Source: Sporosarcina sp. 6E9 (lineage in GTDB: Bacteria > Bacillota > Bacilli > Bacillales_A > Planococcaceae). Taken from it: DNA of 64,000 nt. This document shows positions 52,224 through 60,728 of the stretch, one piece after another. The notes below the pieces were generated by a model. It made no database searches. It had not been told where the DNA came from and was given only the letters and a program-made list of their open reading frames with translations. The stretch is taken from positions 2,306,186 through 2,370,185 of the forward strand of contig NZ_JAGEMN010000001.1 of NCBI RefSeq assembly GCF_017921835.1. Reading direction: 5' to 3'. How positions within the stretch are numbered: the first letter of the stretch is position 1; each line of letters begins with the position of its first letter. The position numbers and the translations under genes were made by a program.

Positions 52224-54686
52224 TCACCCAAAATTGATTATTTCTTGAACAACCGTATTGTACCTTTTTAGTAATGTAGTTTCTTTTTTATATTCTATAA
52301 AATCTTGGTAATCATCAATCCCATTCTCCTCGTAGACCCTATGCAATTCATCAATTATTTGAATTTGTGATTCTTTAAGCCCGTCCCATTTGTCTAAGTA
52401 TGCCTTCCCAGTACATAGTTTTGGACAAACTGCACAACTGGAAGCACCAACCCTTGTTCCGCATGGCCCTTCACTATGATGCTTTGTACAAGTACCAAGT
52501 TCTACTTCTCTTTTATTTAAGCAAAAATCTACATAAAGCTGTCTTCTCTCTTCCTCGCCGTATAAATCTAAATTTTCTTTCCCAACATTTAATTCGAATT
52601 TCTTTTTGAAAAACTCAGTATTCAGATCAGCCAACTTCGCCTTCTTTACTTCAATGTAATACTTTTCAGTTGTACTTTGAGTTAAGTGCCCCAATTGGTT
52701 TGCAACTTCTTGCGGTGTGGCATCATTTTCAATAAGATTTACAGCCACTGTCTTTCTCACTTGTTTTGCTGTAAAATGCCATAGCCTTCCTTCTATGTCG
52801 CAAATATGGTGGGCTTTTATAAGCCTGTTTATAGCCAGACAGAAATCCCTTGTTTTAGGAATGAAAACACCGTGATTACTCCTGCGTGCAAAAAGATATT
52901 TCAAACCATGTTTCACATAAATATCTTTGCTTTCAGATATGCGTTCTTTTATTTTCTCGTAAATTTCCATGGGGATATAAACAAAATCATCATCACTTAG
53001 TCCACGCATTCTTCTTGCTTTTAGGATTTTATGAGGAATATAGTTCATCTTTACATATCCAGCATGCTCTTTGCTGATTTCAAAGCAATCAATCTCTAAT
53101 TCTATTACCTCTTTTGGGCGTAAGCCTGTATACGAAAAGATTTCGTACATTAACCTATAAACTGGATCTAATTCATCAACATGCAGTTGCAACTGATTAA
53201 TAACTTCATCTGGGATGAATTCCGTATTCTTAGACATTGCTTCCGCATTATGGATTGAAATTGTTTTAAAGACATTTTCTTTTGGTTTGAAGCCATAACT
53301 TTTCTTGTCAAGAACATACTCTGCGAACTTAGATAAAGCACCAATCGTTTTTTTTATGCTTAAAACAGAATACTCGGATTCGTATTCCAAGTATTGAAAT
53401 AAATAAGCAACATGAAACCTATTAAAATCCGCTATTTTACCTATATTAAATTTCTCTTGAAGTATTTTCAATCCCCTAATCATATTACTAAAATCTTTAT
53501 ATGTAGCGTATGAATTACCAGCATTGTAACTATCAAAGAGATACATCTTTAACTCCTCTCTTAATTTAGGGGATTGTACTAATGTAAAATTGATTTTTAT
53601 GCTGTGTAATGATAAACCACGTTTAAAATAAATAATCCATTCATCCTTTTCAAGTTTCATAGATTGCTCGTTCCAACTTCCCAAGTATTTAATTTGCCCA
53701 AGGATTTCAGTTTCCAATAACTCATTCAATTCCTTAACATGTATAAGAAATGGAGCGATGATTCTACCGGGGCAATTCCTTGTCAACGACTCCTCTTGGA
53801 ATAGAATTTTAAAAAAACCAACCTTGTTAATTTTCCTTCTTCGCTCATGAAATTGTTCAAGAAGAACCTTTCGGCAATGCTTTAAAAATTCTATTGACGA
53901 TATTTTATTGAATTCATTTATCTTATTTTGTAGATGAGCTTTTACTACTTTTCTTTTTCCCTGAGTACCTATGCTTATAATGCTTTCTATGGCTTGTTCA
54001 ACTGCTTTAGTAATTTTGGGATATCTGTCTTTGTGTTTGGTGATAGTGCCACCCTTGTTGGACCGACCTTCTTCTAACAACAAACGAAATGCCTCCGAAG
54101 GGGTATAATTTTTAATGTTTCCCTTTTTTAGCTCTCTCAATAGAAACTCCTTCACATAGAGACAAAACTCGGACTCACCAACGCTTGGCAATACTATGTT
54201 TTCCGCAAAATGTAAATACCTCCAATCTACATTTTCCTTGTATAATTTCAGAGGAACATTCAACGATTCTCGATTATTAATCTTTTCCTTACACATCTTT
54301 ATAATCGTTTCACTGTTGTACTTCTCCTCATTCTTAACATCGTCAATCACTTCCGAAAGAACTTTGGATAAATGGGGATAAGGATTCAACATGTATCTCT
54401 TAACATTTGCCGAGGAGTTAAAAGCAACCCTACAAAGGGATGTAAAATTCAGTTTTCTTGAACTTTCAATGGATCCTGCCTCCAAAGACTTTAAAACAAT
54501 TTTTTTAAGATATTTAACAAACTCTTCTTCTCCTACGCATGAAATAAGGTAGACTTCGATGAATTTTAAATACTGATAATGCTTTGTTAGCGGTTTTTCT
54601 AATGAAACTGATTTATCCATATGTTCTCGTATTTCCTGTAAAGTGGAATTGATCTGATCCATTTTTAGCTTAGTCCTGTTGTCCAT
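52224..54686 (-). CDS. tnpB: Large tyrosine recombinase, TnpB-like
   Basis: 820 residues, longer than Tn554 TnpB (about 630). An N-terminal 330-residue extension of unknown fold precedes a core-binding domain and the catalytic domain: FSYTGLRPKEVIELEID (Arg I), LWHFTAKQVRKTVAVNLI (the HxxR position reads KQVR), VANQLGHLTQSTTEKYY (His and Tyr). The C-terminus is Cys/His-rich (CTKHHSEGPCGTR, CAVCPKLCTG). Overlaps the first recombinase by 17 bp. The missing first His of HxxR is seen in several members of this group. Confidence 0.9.
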   Translation of the reverse strand: MDNRTKLKMDQINSTLQEIREHMDKSVSLEKPLTKHYQYLKFIEVYLISCVGEEEFVKYLKKIVLKSLEAGSIESSRKLNFTSLCRVAFNSSANVKRYMLNPYPHLSKVLSEVIDDVKNEEKYNSETIIKMCKEKINNRESLNVPLKLYKENVDWRYLHFAENIVLPSVGESEFCLYVKEFLLRELKKGNIKNYTPSEAFRLLLEEGRSNKGGTITKHKDRYPKITKAVEQAIESIISIGTQGKRKVVKAHLQNKINEFNKISSIEFLKHCRKVLLEQFHERRRKINKVGFFKILFQEESLTRNCPGRIIAPFLIHVKELNELLETEILGQIKYLGSWNEQSMKLEKDEWIIYFKRGLSLHSIKINFTLVQSPKLREELKMYLFDSYNAGNSYATYKDFSNMIRGLKILQEKFNIGKIADFNRFHVAYLFQYLEYESEYSVLSIKKTIGALSKFAEYVLDKKSYGFKPKENVFKTISIHNAEAMSKNTEFIPDEVINQLQLHVDELDPVYRLMYEIFSYTGLRPKEVIELEIDCFEISKEHAGYVKMNYIPHKILKARRMRGLSDDDFVYIPMEIYEKIKERISESKDIYVKHGLKYLFARRSNHGVFIPKTRDFCLAINRLIKAHHICDIEGRLWHFTAKQVRKTVAVNLIENDATPQEVANQLGHLTQSTTEKYYIEVKKAKLADLNTEFFKKKFELNVGKENLDLYGEEERRQLYVDFCLNKREVELGTCTKHHSEGPCGTRVGASSCAVCPKLCTGKAYLDKWDGLKESQIQIIDELHRVYEENGIDDYQDFIEYKKETTLLKRYNTVVQEIINFG

Positions 54687-55836
54687 CCTTCATCCCTTCC
54701 TTTTTTCGTTTATGAATTTTCTTGGCGGACTCAATTGCTAACCTTTTATCATGTTGATTAATATATGGTTGAATGCTATTACCATTTGACCAACGCATTA
54801 ATTGGCGTATGTGTTCATCCGTAATATTATCTTCTGGATGTTCCACTTGATGATGTAACAACTCCATCGTTTTCGTGCTTCTTCCGCTGTGAGTTCTGAT
54901 TCTGCTTGGATCCATTCCCGCTTTCCCGCCAACTCTTTTCAATATCTTTTCAAAGTTTCTATAAGTTAGCGGCTTACCCAAATACGCATCATCCCTTAAA
55001 TTAATAAATAACTTCTCGGGGTACTCCCACTCCCACTCTGATTTCTTTTCTGCCAATAACATCAACACAACGTCTCTTTCATTGTAAAGATAATCGTCTA
55101 TTGCTTTAACTGATCTTGAAGATAAAAGTACACTTGCCCCAACGTCTCCTTTCTGCTTACCTTTTGATTGATAAAGGCTTACTTCCTGTGTCATAGGATC
55201 ATAATCAATTTCCCGCAAACTTAATACTTCATCTATTCTTAGACCTTCCAGTGTTAGCAAAAATACAGAAAGATCACGCAACGTTCTGAAATTAGAGAGC
55301 AGAGCCTCTTTCTCCTCTTCCGTATACCATTTATCATATTCCCTTGTACTTTTTGTTCTTGTTATTCTCTTCTCAAGTATTTTTGATATTTCCATGCTCC
55401 ATATTTGCCCATAAAGATAAGATCTGTTACCCGATCTCTTTTCTCTTTTCACATGAACTTTTATATCTATATCAGCTTCATCTTCAAGATACTTATAAAA
55501 TTCTTTGATTACGGTAAGATAGTGACCAATAGTGTTATAAGTCACCCTTCCACTTCCTATGTAGAAGGCATCCCCCGTATCAAACAATAACGAATCAACG
55601 AATTTCAAAATATCTTTTACAGTCGCCTTCGTGTACGTTCTCCCCCTACTTTCCAAGAAGTCAAAATACTTACGAAGTCTATAAGCATATTGTTTTCCTG
55701 TATTGATTGAGTTCCTTCCCGCACTATCAAGAAATCCATTCACCCTAAACATCGGTATATTGTTCTTTAAGAGGTGATACCTTTCTAACTGCTCTCCCTC
55801 AATTGTTAATAAGGTGATTTTTTGTACCTTATACAT
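54670..55836 (-). CDS. tnpA: Tyrosine recombinase, TnpA-like
   Basis: 388 residues, close to Tn554 TnpA (about 360). Core-binding domain in the first 170 residues, then the catalytic domain with LTLEGLRIDEVLSLR (Arg), SKGKQKGDVG (Lys turn), RTHSGRSTKTMELL (HxxR) and MRWSNGNSIQPYINQHDK (Trp and nucleophilic Tyr). First gene of the four-gene module; ATG 55836 has GGGGGAGAG upstream, immediately after a terminator-type leader hairpin. Nearest recombinase to the right end of the element. Confidence 0.93.
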   Translation of the reverse strand: MYKVQKITLLTIEGEQLERYHLLKNNIPMFRVNGFLDSAGRNSINTGKQYAYRLRKYFDFLESRGRTYTKATVKDILKFVDSLLFDTGDAFYIGSGRVTYNTIGHYLTVIKEFYKYLEDEADIDIKVHVKREKRSGNRSYLYGQIWSMEISKILEKRITRTKSTREYDKWYTEEEKEALLSNFRTLRDLSVFLLTLEGLRIDEVLSLREIDYDPMTQEVSLYQSKGKQKGDVGASVLLSSRSVKAIDDYLYNERDVVLMLLAEKKSEWEWEYPEKLFINLRDDAYLGKPLTYRNFEKILKRVGGKAGMDPSRIRTHSGRSTKTMELLHHQVEHPEDNITDEHIRQLMRWSNGNSIQPYINQHDKRLAIESAKKIHKRKKEGMKDGQQD

Positions 55837-55851
55837 ATACTCTCCCCCAAT

Positions 55852-55897
55852 AAAAAAAGAGGTAAGTCCTCTTAGATTTAACTAAGTGGCTTACCTC
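55852..55897 (-). terminator. Terminator hairpin in the leader of the recombinase operon
   Basis: Minus strand GAGGTAAGCC(A)CTTAG, loop, CTAAG(A)GGACTTACCTC, followed at once by TTTTTTTATT and then the tnpA ribosome site GGGGGAG. A strong intrinsic terminator upstream of a start codon implies attenuation or antitermination control of transposition, or shielding from incoming transcription. Confidence 0.8.
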
Positions 55898-56354
55898 AAA
55901 TATATTACACTACTCACGATATAGCAACCATTGATATATCAACGTTTTATAGTCAATGGTATCGTGTGTATTGACTATAGTAAATGGTGTAGTTTTTCTG
56001 CAAAATATTGGTGATTGGAAAACCATCGTTAAACATCGTGTTTCTACAGTCCTTCTCCAACCTAAACTTTTGGGGGGCTGTTGTCGTTTCTGTAACACCT
56101 TCTATTATTGCGTTGTACTTGTCTTTATGGAACATTTATAAACAGTGTCTCCAAAAGAACGAATGTCGTGAGATAATCGTATCCTTCAGAAATTAAAAAA
56201 TGCCCCCAATATAATTGAAGGCACTGTGCAGCATTCACTGATAGTTTAGCAATACTCTGTTATATAAACCAAACTCGTTATACACTTTATTTACAACATG
56301 TCTTCAACTAACCCCCGTTAGCACAATAAGTAAAGTTGCCTCAATGACAGCTCA

Positions 56355-57071
56355 TTATTTTGAATACAACCTTTCGGGAAGTTCGTCCCAAAATTTCATT
56401 AGAGCATCGCCATATCTTGAAAAGTCTGATTCATCAATATTTAAGACTATTTCTGTTAATGTGCTTTTATATAGCTCTAATAAATTTGAATTTGATATTT
56501 GGCTTGTAAAAAAACTGGGTTTCAACTGCTCCAATTGTGACGCTGATTGCCCATCTCCGTGTTTAATCACATTTGCTAATAATCTTAATTCATCAATATC
56601 AGACCATATAGTAAGCGATTCTAAATTGTAATTGAATTCTAAAAATGTTTCCTTTATTTCACCTATACCTCTGGTACAGAAACTTTTAAAAGTGATTTCA
56701 TTATTTTTTTTGTCGTACATTTTATGCGTACGAGATATTTCTTCAAATAAAAATTTTCTTACTTGCTGTTCCCAAAACTGATACATTGTAGAAATCCACA
56801 TTAATTCAGTATTATATCGAATTAGGGATAACCCTTCGTAATGCTCTAATCCTTTTTCCAAAGCGGCATCAGCGAAATCTCCTTCATCATGATAATCGGG
56901 ATTGAAATATGCACCCATTCCTCTGTAATGTTCATTTGCAATTTGGTTTGCTTCCTCTTCAATGTTATCAAATACTGGGGCTATTCTTTTTGTATATGTA
57001 TCAATATATAATCTATAAGGTTCCTTGTACTTAAATCGCAGTGAATCATACAAATAAAGTTGAGCTCTCAT
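56355..57071 (-). CDS. HEPN-like protein of unknown function
   Basis: 238 residues, largely helical, no signal peptide or membrane helix. MYQFWEQQVRKFLFEEISR followed later by DELRLLANVIKHGDGQS resembles the two conserved helices of HEPN-superfamily proteins; the R(x7)H spacing departs slightly from the Rx4-6H ribonuclease motif, so catalytic activity is uncertain. It lies alone at the right end of the element, between the recombinase leader and the ung 5-prime fragment, a typical place for defence or toxin cargo. Defence function is only a guess. Confidence 0.55.
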   Translation of the reverse strand: MRAQLYLYDSLRFKYKEPYRLYIDTYTKRIAPVFDNIEEEANQIANEHYRGMGAYFNPDYHDEGDFADAALEKGLEHYEGLSLIRYNTELMWISTMYQFWEQQVRKFLFEEISRTHKMYDKKNNEITFKSFCTRGIGEIKETFLEFNYNLESLTIWSDIDELRLLANVIKHGDGQSASQLEQLKPSFFTSQISNSNLLELYKSTLTEIVLNIDESDFSRYGDALMKFWDELPERLYSK

Positions 57072-57305
57072 CTATTATCCCTCCAATTTCAAAAAAGAGT
57101 TTATATAGGTATATTCGGCTTAATATGATATATCTCCTCTTTATTTTATAATTTGGTTTTATGGGGTATCCTTCCACACTAATCTGCCCTTTAGCTCAAT
57201 ATCTCCTAGTCCTCTTATTCACGATAGCTGGACCCTTATATATAAGGATAAAATTCCAATTACTATAGTATACTTTGTCAATCATTTGTACTAAGTACAT
57301 ATAAC

Positions 57306-57500
57306 TTGTCCGAGAATGACGACTTTTACGTCTTTGAACGGTGTTAATTTGAAAGCGGTCCATAAATCTTCTTGCTGGGGATAAATCGTTTCCTCAGCGT
57401 ATTCTTTTATCAAAAACTGGTGAAGCTTTGCATAATACGGTTTTGTAAATTCTTCAAGCAAAACTTCATCCCAATCATTTTCGAAAATCATACTGCTCAA
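57306..57500 (-). pseudogene. ung: Uracil-DNA glycosylase ung, 5-prime fragment (split by mobile element)
   Basis: First 65 codons of Ung: SSMIFENDWDEVLLEEF, QEDLWTAFKLTPFKDVKVVI, LGQ. The frame then runs four codons (VICT) into the element and stops at 57291. TTG 57500 is taken as start because AAGGAG lies eight bases upstream; a GTG at 57509 overlaps the preceding gene but abuts the ribosome site. The break falls between Gln and Asp of GQDPYHG. With 43452-43943 it rebuilds a 228-residue Ung. Confidence 0.95.
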
Positions 57501-57505
57501 CTCAG

Positions 57506-58258
57506 TCACTCCTTGAATTCGATCGTCACGTCATAGCCGGCGAATAAAAACAGTTCTCGCAATGTCTTTTCAGCGGTTTTTTCTGCCATTTGCAAAACAC
57601 CTTGTCCTGCCGTTTCTTCTAGTATTAGCTTTTTAGCTTCCTCGGCTAATTCATAGGCTTCTTTGATATTGGCTTTTTCACGGAATAAACCTTCATAGGA
57701 ATAAATTTCGACGTTATCGAAGAATATTTCGGGACCGCCCAAAAAAGTTGCATGCGGAACTGTCAATTTTGCCGTTTTCTTTACTTCATTGAAAACGATA
57801 TCGTCTTTCGATATGCCGGACATATCCACGCCAGCTTTCACAGCACCAGGAATAACGACTAAGAGTTGTCGTTTCGTACCAGGAAGATTCAATCCGATGT
57901 CTTTACCAAATAATGTATTGTCTTGGCGTTCGATAATCACTTTGGTATATGCTTCTGCTGTCGCGAGCTCATTCAGGTCTTTTATTTGCTCCAAAAACAC
58001 ACCTTTTTCTTCCTTGAATGTGCTCCCAGTTTTTAAGAAATAAAACGTCGCAAAGGGCAACGCGATGATTAACGTGAGAATCAGAAGGGCTATGATCAAA
58101 AAAGATTTTTTCCAGACCGAAAAGAATATTTTTCCGACTTTCCAAAAGCCTGATTGATGATTTCCTGTTTCTTCTACTGTGACGGCTGTTTCTTCTTCAC
58201 TTGCTTTTATTTCATTCAAAAGCCGTTCAATTTCATCCATTCTTTCATTTTTCGACAT
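57506..58258 (-). CDS. DUF4230 membrane-anchored protein
   Basis: 250 residues from ATG 58258 (AAAGGAGGG upstream; a longer start six codons earlier is less likely). A cytoplasmic head (MSKNERMDEIERLLNEIK), one transmembrane helix (about residues 55-80, SFLIIALLILTLIIALPFAT) and an outer DUF4230 domain (LYSY/EIYSYEGLF, ELAEEAKKLILEETAGQGVL, LFAGYDVTIEF). Function of DUF4230 is not known. Directly upstream of and overlapping the ung start region, so it probably shares a transcript with ung. Confidence 0.85.
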   Translation of the reverse strand: MSKNERMDEIERLLNEIKASEEETAVTVEETGNHQSGFWKVGKIFFSVWKKSFLIIALLILTLIIALPFATFYFLKTGSTFKEEKGVFLEQIKDLNELATAEAYTKVIIERQDNTLFGKDIGLNLPGTKRQLLVVIPGAVKAGVDMSGISKDDIVFNEVKKTAKLTVPHATFLGGPEIFFDNVEIYSYEGLFREKANIKEAYELAEEAKKLILEETAGQGVLQMAEKTAEKTLRELFLFAGYDVTIEFKE

Positions 58259-58361
58259 AAGTGCCCTCCTTTTCATCTAAATCTATTCTCCTCACATTAT
58301 AGCAAATTCGACGTTTCAACAACTAGAAAATCATGCTAAACTATCTTTGGAGGGATTCGAC

Positions 58362-58628
58362 ATGTCCGATATGAATATGCGGAATAAATTGACTAAAGTT
58401 ACCGAAGCTGCGAAAAATGGCGAACATATTACTGAACGATCGAAGAGTGCCGGATTTACAGTCTTTTTGGCTTTCATTGTGCTCGGAATAATCGCGCTCA
58501 TCGGGCTTTCCACAGCTTTACTTTTCTATGGACATTGGTTAAGCGCTGGTATCTTTTTCCTCACATCTACTGTATTTAGTTACGTTTTGTTTAAACTAAT
58601 CACCGCGGATGATATCCGAAATTTGTAG
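58362..58628 (+). CDS. Small two-helix membrane protein, unknown
   Basis: 88 residues from ATG 58362 with GGAGGG seven bases upstream; an in-frame TTG at 58347 overlaps the ribosome site and is rejected. A charged N-terminus (MRNKLTKVTEAAKNGEHITE) is followed by two hydrophobic helices (FTVFLAFIVLGIIALIGLST and WLSAGIFFLTSTVFSYVLFK) and a short tail. I do not recognize the family. Divergent from the DUF4230 gene and 60 bp before the kinase gene. Confidence 0.75.
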   Translation: MSDMNMRNKLTKVTEAAKNGEHITERSKSAGFTVFLAFIVLGIIALIGLSTALLFYGHWLSAGIFFLTSTVFSYVLFKLITADDIRNL

Positions 58629-58688
58629 TTTGCGATTAATTTGATAAAATGAAGGTTGATTCCATTCCAATAAAAGGGGACATCAAAA

Positions 58689-59519
58689 ATGACATTGAAA
58701 AAGATTTTGACTATAGCAGGATCAGATACTTCAGGCGGCGCAGGTATTCAAGCTGACCTAAAAACTTTTCAAGAACACGGTACATACGGTATGACGGCAT
58801 TGACTGTCGTGGTCACGATGGATCCAACGAATTGGAGCCACAATGTCTACTCGCTACCTGTAGACGTGCTAAAAGCGCAAATTGCGACGGCCTTATCGAC
58901 AGGAATCGACGCGATTAAAACAGGTATGCTTAGCACTGAAGAAGTAATTGAAACCGCGGGTAACGCGATAAAAGAAGCCGGACTTTCTAAAGTTGTGATC
59001 GACCCGGTTATGGTTTGTAAAGGTGAAGATGAAGTGCTGAATCCCGGAACGGTCGATGCGATGATCGAACATCTACTTCCAAATGCACTTGTTGTCACGC
59101 CAAATCTATTTGAAGCTGGGCAACTGGCAGGTATGAAAACGCCGAAGACCATCGAAGATATGAAAGAGGTTGCGAAGAAAATTCATGCGCATGGTGCAAA
59201 AAATGTCTTCATCAAAGGCGGAAAAAGCATTAAGCATGATGCTGCAGCGGATTTACTTTTTGATGGTGAAACTTTTACACTGCTTGAAGCAGAAAAGAGC
59301 GAGAACCATTATAACCACGGTGCAGGATGTACGCTTGCCGCTTCTATTACAGCAAATCTTGCAAATGGACTTGAAGTGAAAGAAGCTGTCGCTGAGGCTA
59401 AGAAATTCGTTTCAGCTGCGATCGCGAATGGTTGGCAACTGAATGAATATGTCGGCCCTGTCTATCATGGTGCGAAAAACAAATTCGGCGGACCTGAGAT
59501 TACGACAACAGAAGTTTAA
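58689..59519 (+). CDS. Pyridoxine / hydroxymethylpyrimidine kinase (PdxK/ThiD)
   Basis: Ribokinase-fold kinase, 276 residues, phosphorylating pyridoxal/pyridoxine or HMP(-P). Motifs: ILTIAGSDTSGGAGIQADLKTF, KTGMLSTEEVIETA, VIDPVMVCKGE, VTPNLFEAGQLAGM, and the ATP/anion-hole segment YNHGAGCTLAASITANLA with catalytic Asp replaced by Cys in the GAGC form typical of the Bacillus PdxK (ThiD2) group. No TPP riboswitch precedes it, which favours the pyridoxal kinase role. Confidence 0.9.
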   Translation: MTLKKILTIAGSDTSGGAGIQADLKTFQEHGTYGMTALTVVVTMDPTNWSHNVYSLPVDVLKAQIATALSTGIDAIKTGMLSTEEVIETAGNAIKEAGLSKVVIDPVMVCKGEDEVLNPGTVDAMIEHLLPNALVVTPNLFEAGQLAGMKTPKTIEDMKEVAKKIHAHGAKNVFIKGGKSIKHDAAADLLFDGETFTLLEAEKSENHYNHGAGCTLAASITANLANGLEVKEAVAEAKKFVSAAIANGWQLNEYVGPVYHGAKNKFGGPEITTTEV

Positions 59520-59531
59520 TACTTTCAAATA

Positions 59532-59562
59532 AACGACCCCGATTCCGAGGTCGTTTTCTTTA
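59532..59562 (+). terminator. Terminator after the kinase gene
   Basis: AACGACC, 10-base loop, GGTCGTT, then TTCTTT. Confidence 0.8.
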
Positions 59563-59624
59563 TCATATCGTGCGTTTATCTATATACTAAGTAGAGTTGT
59601 GATTTTCGTTTAGGAGGATATATT

Positions 59625-59975
59625 ATGGAAATTGTGAACCAAGAACATGTACAGGAGTTACTCACATCCTTCGCAAATAAAGATGTTTACATCCATTTAG
59701 AAACGACAAATGGGTCGTATGCAAGCCATTTTAAAGAAGGTTTTTTAAATGCCGGGGCATTTATTCGCAATATCGTTATTAAATTCGAGCTCGGAAAGAT
59801 TGTTGGAGATTCTCCGCATCGGGTCGGCTTGAAACTTCCCTCTGGTTGGATTTATGCACAAGGAATTACACATTATACAGTCGACGAACATGACCGACTG
59901 TTACTCGCGGGGCTTGATCATGAAGGGAAACTTTCGGTTGCCTTGCATATAAGCGAAACACCGTTCACATATTAA
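59625..59975 (+). CDS. yojF: YojF family protein (bacillithiol-associated)
   Basis: 116-residue DUF1806 protein. Conserved segments: LLTSFANKDVYIHLETTNGSYA, GAFIRN and VGLKLPSGWIYAQGITHY. Always paired with BshB2 in Bacillales, here 14 bp upstream of it in one operon. Its role in bacillithiol metabolism is inferred from that pairing. TAGGAGG precedes ATG 59625. Confidence 0.9.
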   Translation: MEIVNQEHVQELLTSFANKDVYIHLETTNGSYASHFKEGFLNAGAFIRNIVIKFELGKIVGDSPHRVGLKLPSGWIYAQGITHYTVDEHDRLLLAGLDHEGKLSVALHISETPFTY

Positions 59976-59989
59976 GGAGGAACAAATTC

Positions 59990-60673
59990 ATGATTAACAA
60001 AGAACGCCACGTACTTATTGTCCTTCCCCATCCAGACGATGAAGCGTTCGGAATTTCAGGGTCAATCGCAGCGTATCGTAAAATGGGGGTTCCCGTTACA
60101 TACGCCTGTCTAACTTTAGGAGAAATGGGTCGTAATTTGGGGAATCCACAATTTGCGACACGGGAAACATTGCCACAAATTCGCAAAGCTGAACTTGAAA
60201 AAGCGTGCAAAGCGATGGGACTTGATGATTTAAGACTAATGGGTTTTCGGGATAAAACAATAGAGTTTGAAGATGATGAGAAAATGGTTAAACTCGTTGA
60301 AGATTTAATCGAGGAAACGAATCCGTCACTCGTCATTTCGTTTTATCCTGGCTATTCTGTTCACCCTGACCATGAAGCAAGCGCACGTGCGGTTGTTCGA
60401 GCCATTCGCCGGATGGATGAGGCAAAACGTCCGAAGCTTTATGCAGTTGCATTCGCGAATAATACGGAAGCAGAACTAGGCACACCCGATATTATTCATG
60501 ACATCCAAGATACGATTGAACAGAAACTTGCCGCATTGCGCGCGCATGAATCTCAAACTGTATGGATGATGAAAGAATTGGATGAAAAGCTTGCAGCGAA
60601 AGATCCAGAGCGCATGAAATGGGTTCGTTATGAAAGATTCTTCTCTTATAAATGGGATAAGGATTTTGAATAA
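59990..60673 (+). CDS. bshB2: Bacillithiol biosynthesis deacetylase BshB2
   Basis: Zn-dependent N-acetylglucosaminyl-L-malate deacetylase of the LmbE/PIG-L family, 227 residues. Zinc/base motif HPDDEAFGISGSIA at residues 12-25 and the second His in FYPGYSVHPDHEASARAV. AAGGAGG precedes ATG 59990. Shows that the organism makes bacillithiol. Ends in a strong terminator. Confidence 0.95.
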   Translation: MINKERHVLIVLPHPDDEAFGISGSIAAYRKMGVPVTYACLTLGEMGRNLGNPQFATRETLPQIRKAELEKACKAMGLDDLRLMGFRDKTIEFEDDEKMVKLVEDLIEETNPSLVISFYPGYSVHPDHEASARAVVRAIRRMDEAKRPKLYAVAFANNTEAELGTPDIIHDIQDTIEQKLAALRAHESQTVWMMKELDEKLAAKDPERMKWVRYERFFSYKWDKDFE

Positions 60674-60683
60674 TAGCTATGTA

Positions 60684-60728
60684 AAAAAACCGTAAGAGCG
60701 TTGCGACACGCTTTTACGGTTTTTTATT
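60684..60728. terminator. Bidirectional terminator between bshB2 and the SDR gene
   Basis: AAAAAACCGTAAGAGCG and CGCTTTTACGGTTTTTT arms around a short loop; serves both convergent genes. Confidence 0.92.

Larger units (their letters stand above)
43944..57305. mobile_element. Tyrosine-recombinase transposon (Tn554-like / recombinase-trio type) inserted in ung
   Basis: 13,362 bp, visibly more AT-rich than its surroundings, with tRNA-independent insertion in a coding gene. Boundaries are set by the ung reading frame: the 5-prime part ends GGACAA at 57306 and the 3-prime part resumes GATCCTTAC at 43943. Joining them gives the family motif GQDPYHG in frame; one G is ambiguous, and no target duplication is seen. 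Ends show only a short imperfect inverted similarity: TTATATGTAC on one side, TTATATGAAC on the other. Three tyrosine recombinases and a TnpC-like gene lie in the right half; cargo fills the left half. Lack of long inverted repeats and target duplication agrees with the Tn554 mechanism. Confidence 0.9.

Noticed and set aside
55953..56196. Overlapping short frames on both strands in the recombinase leader
   Set aside because: Both strands give protein-like stretches of about 60 residues, neither has a ribosome site; probably leader RNA or old remnants.
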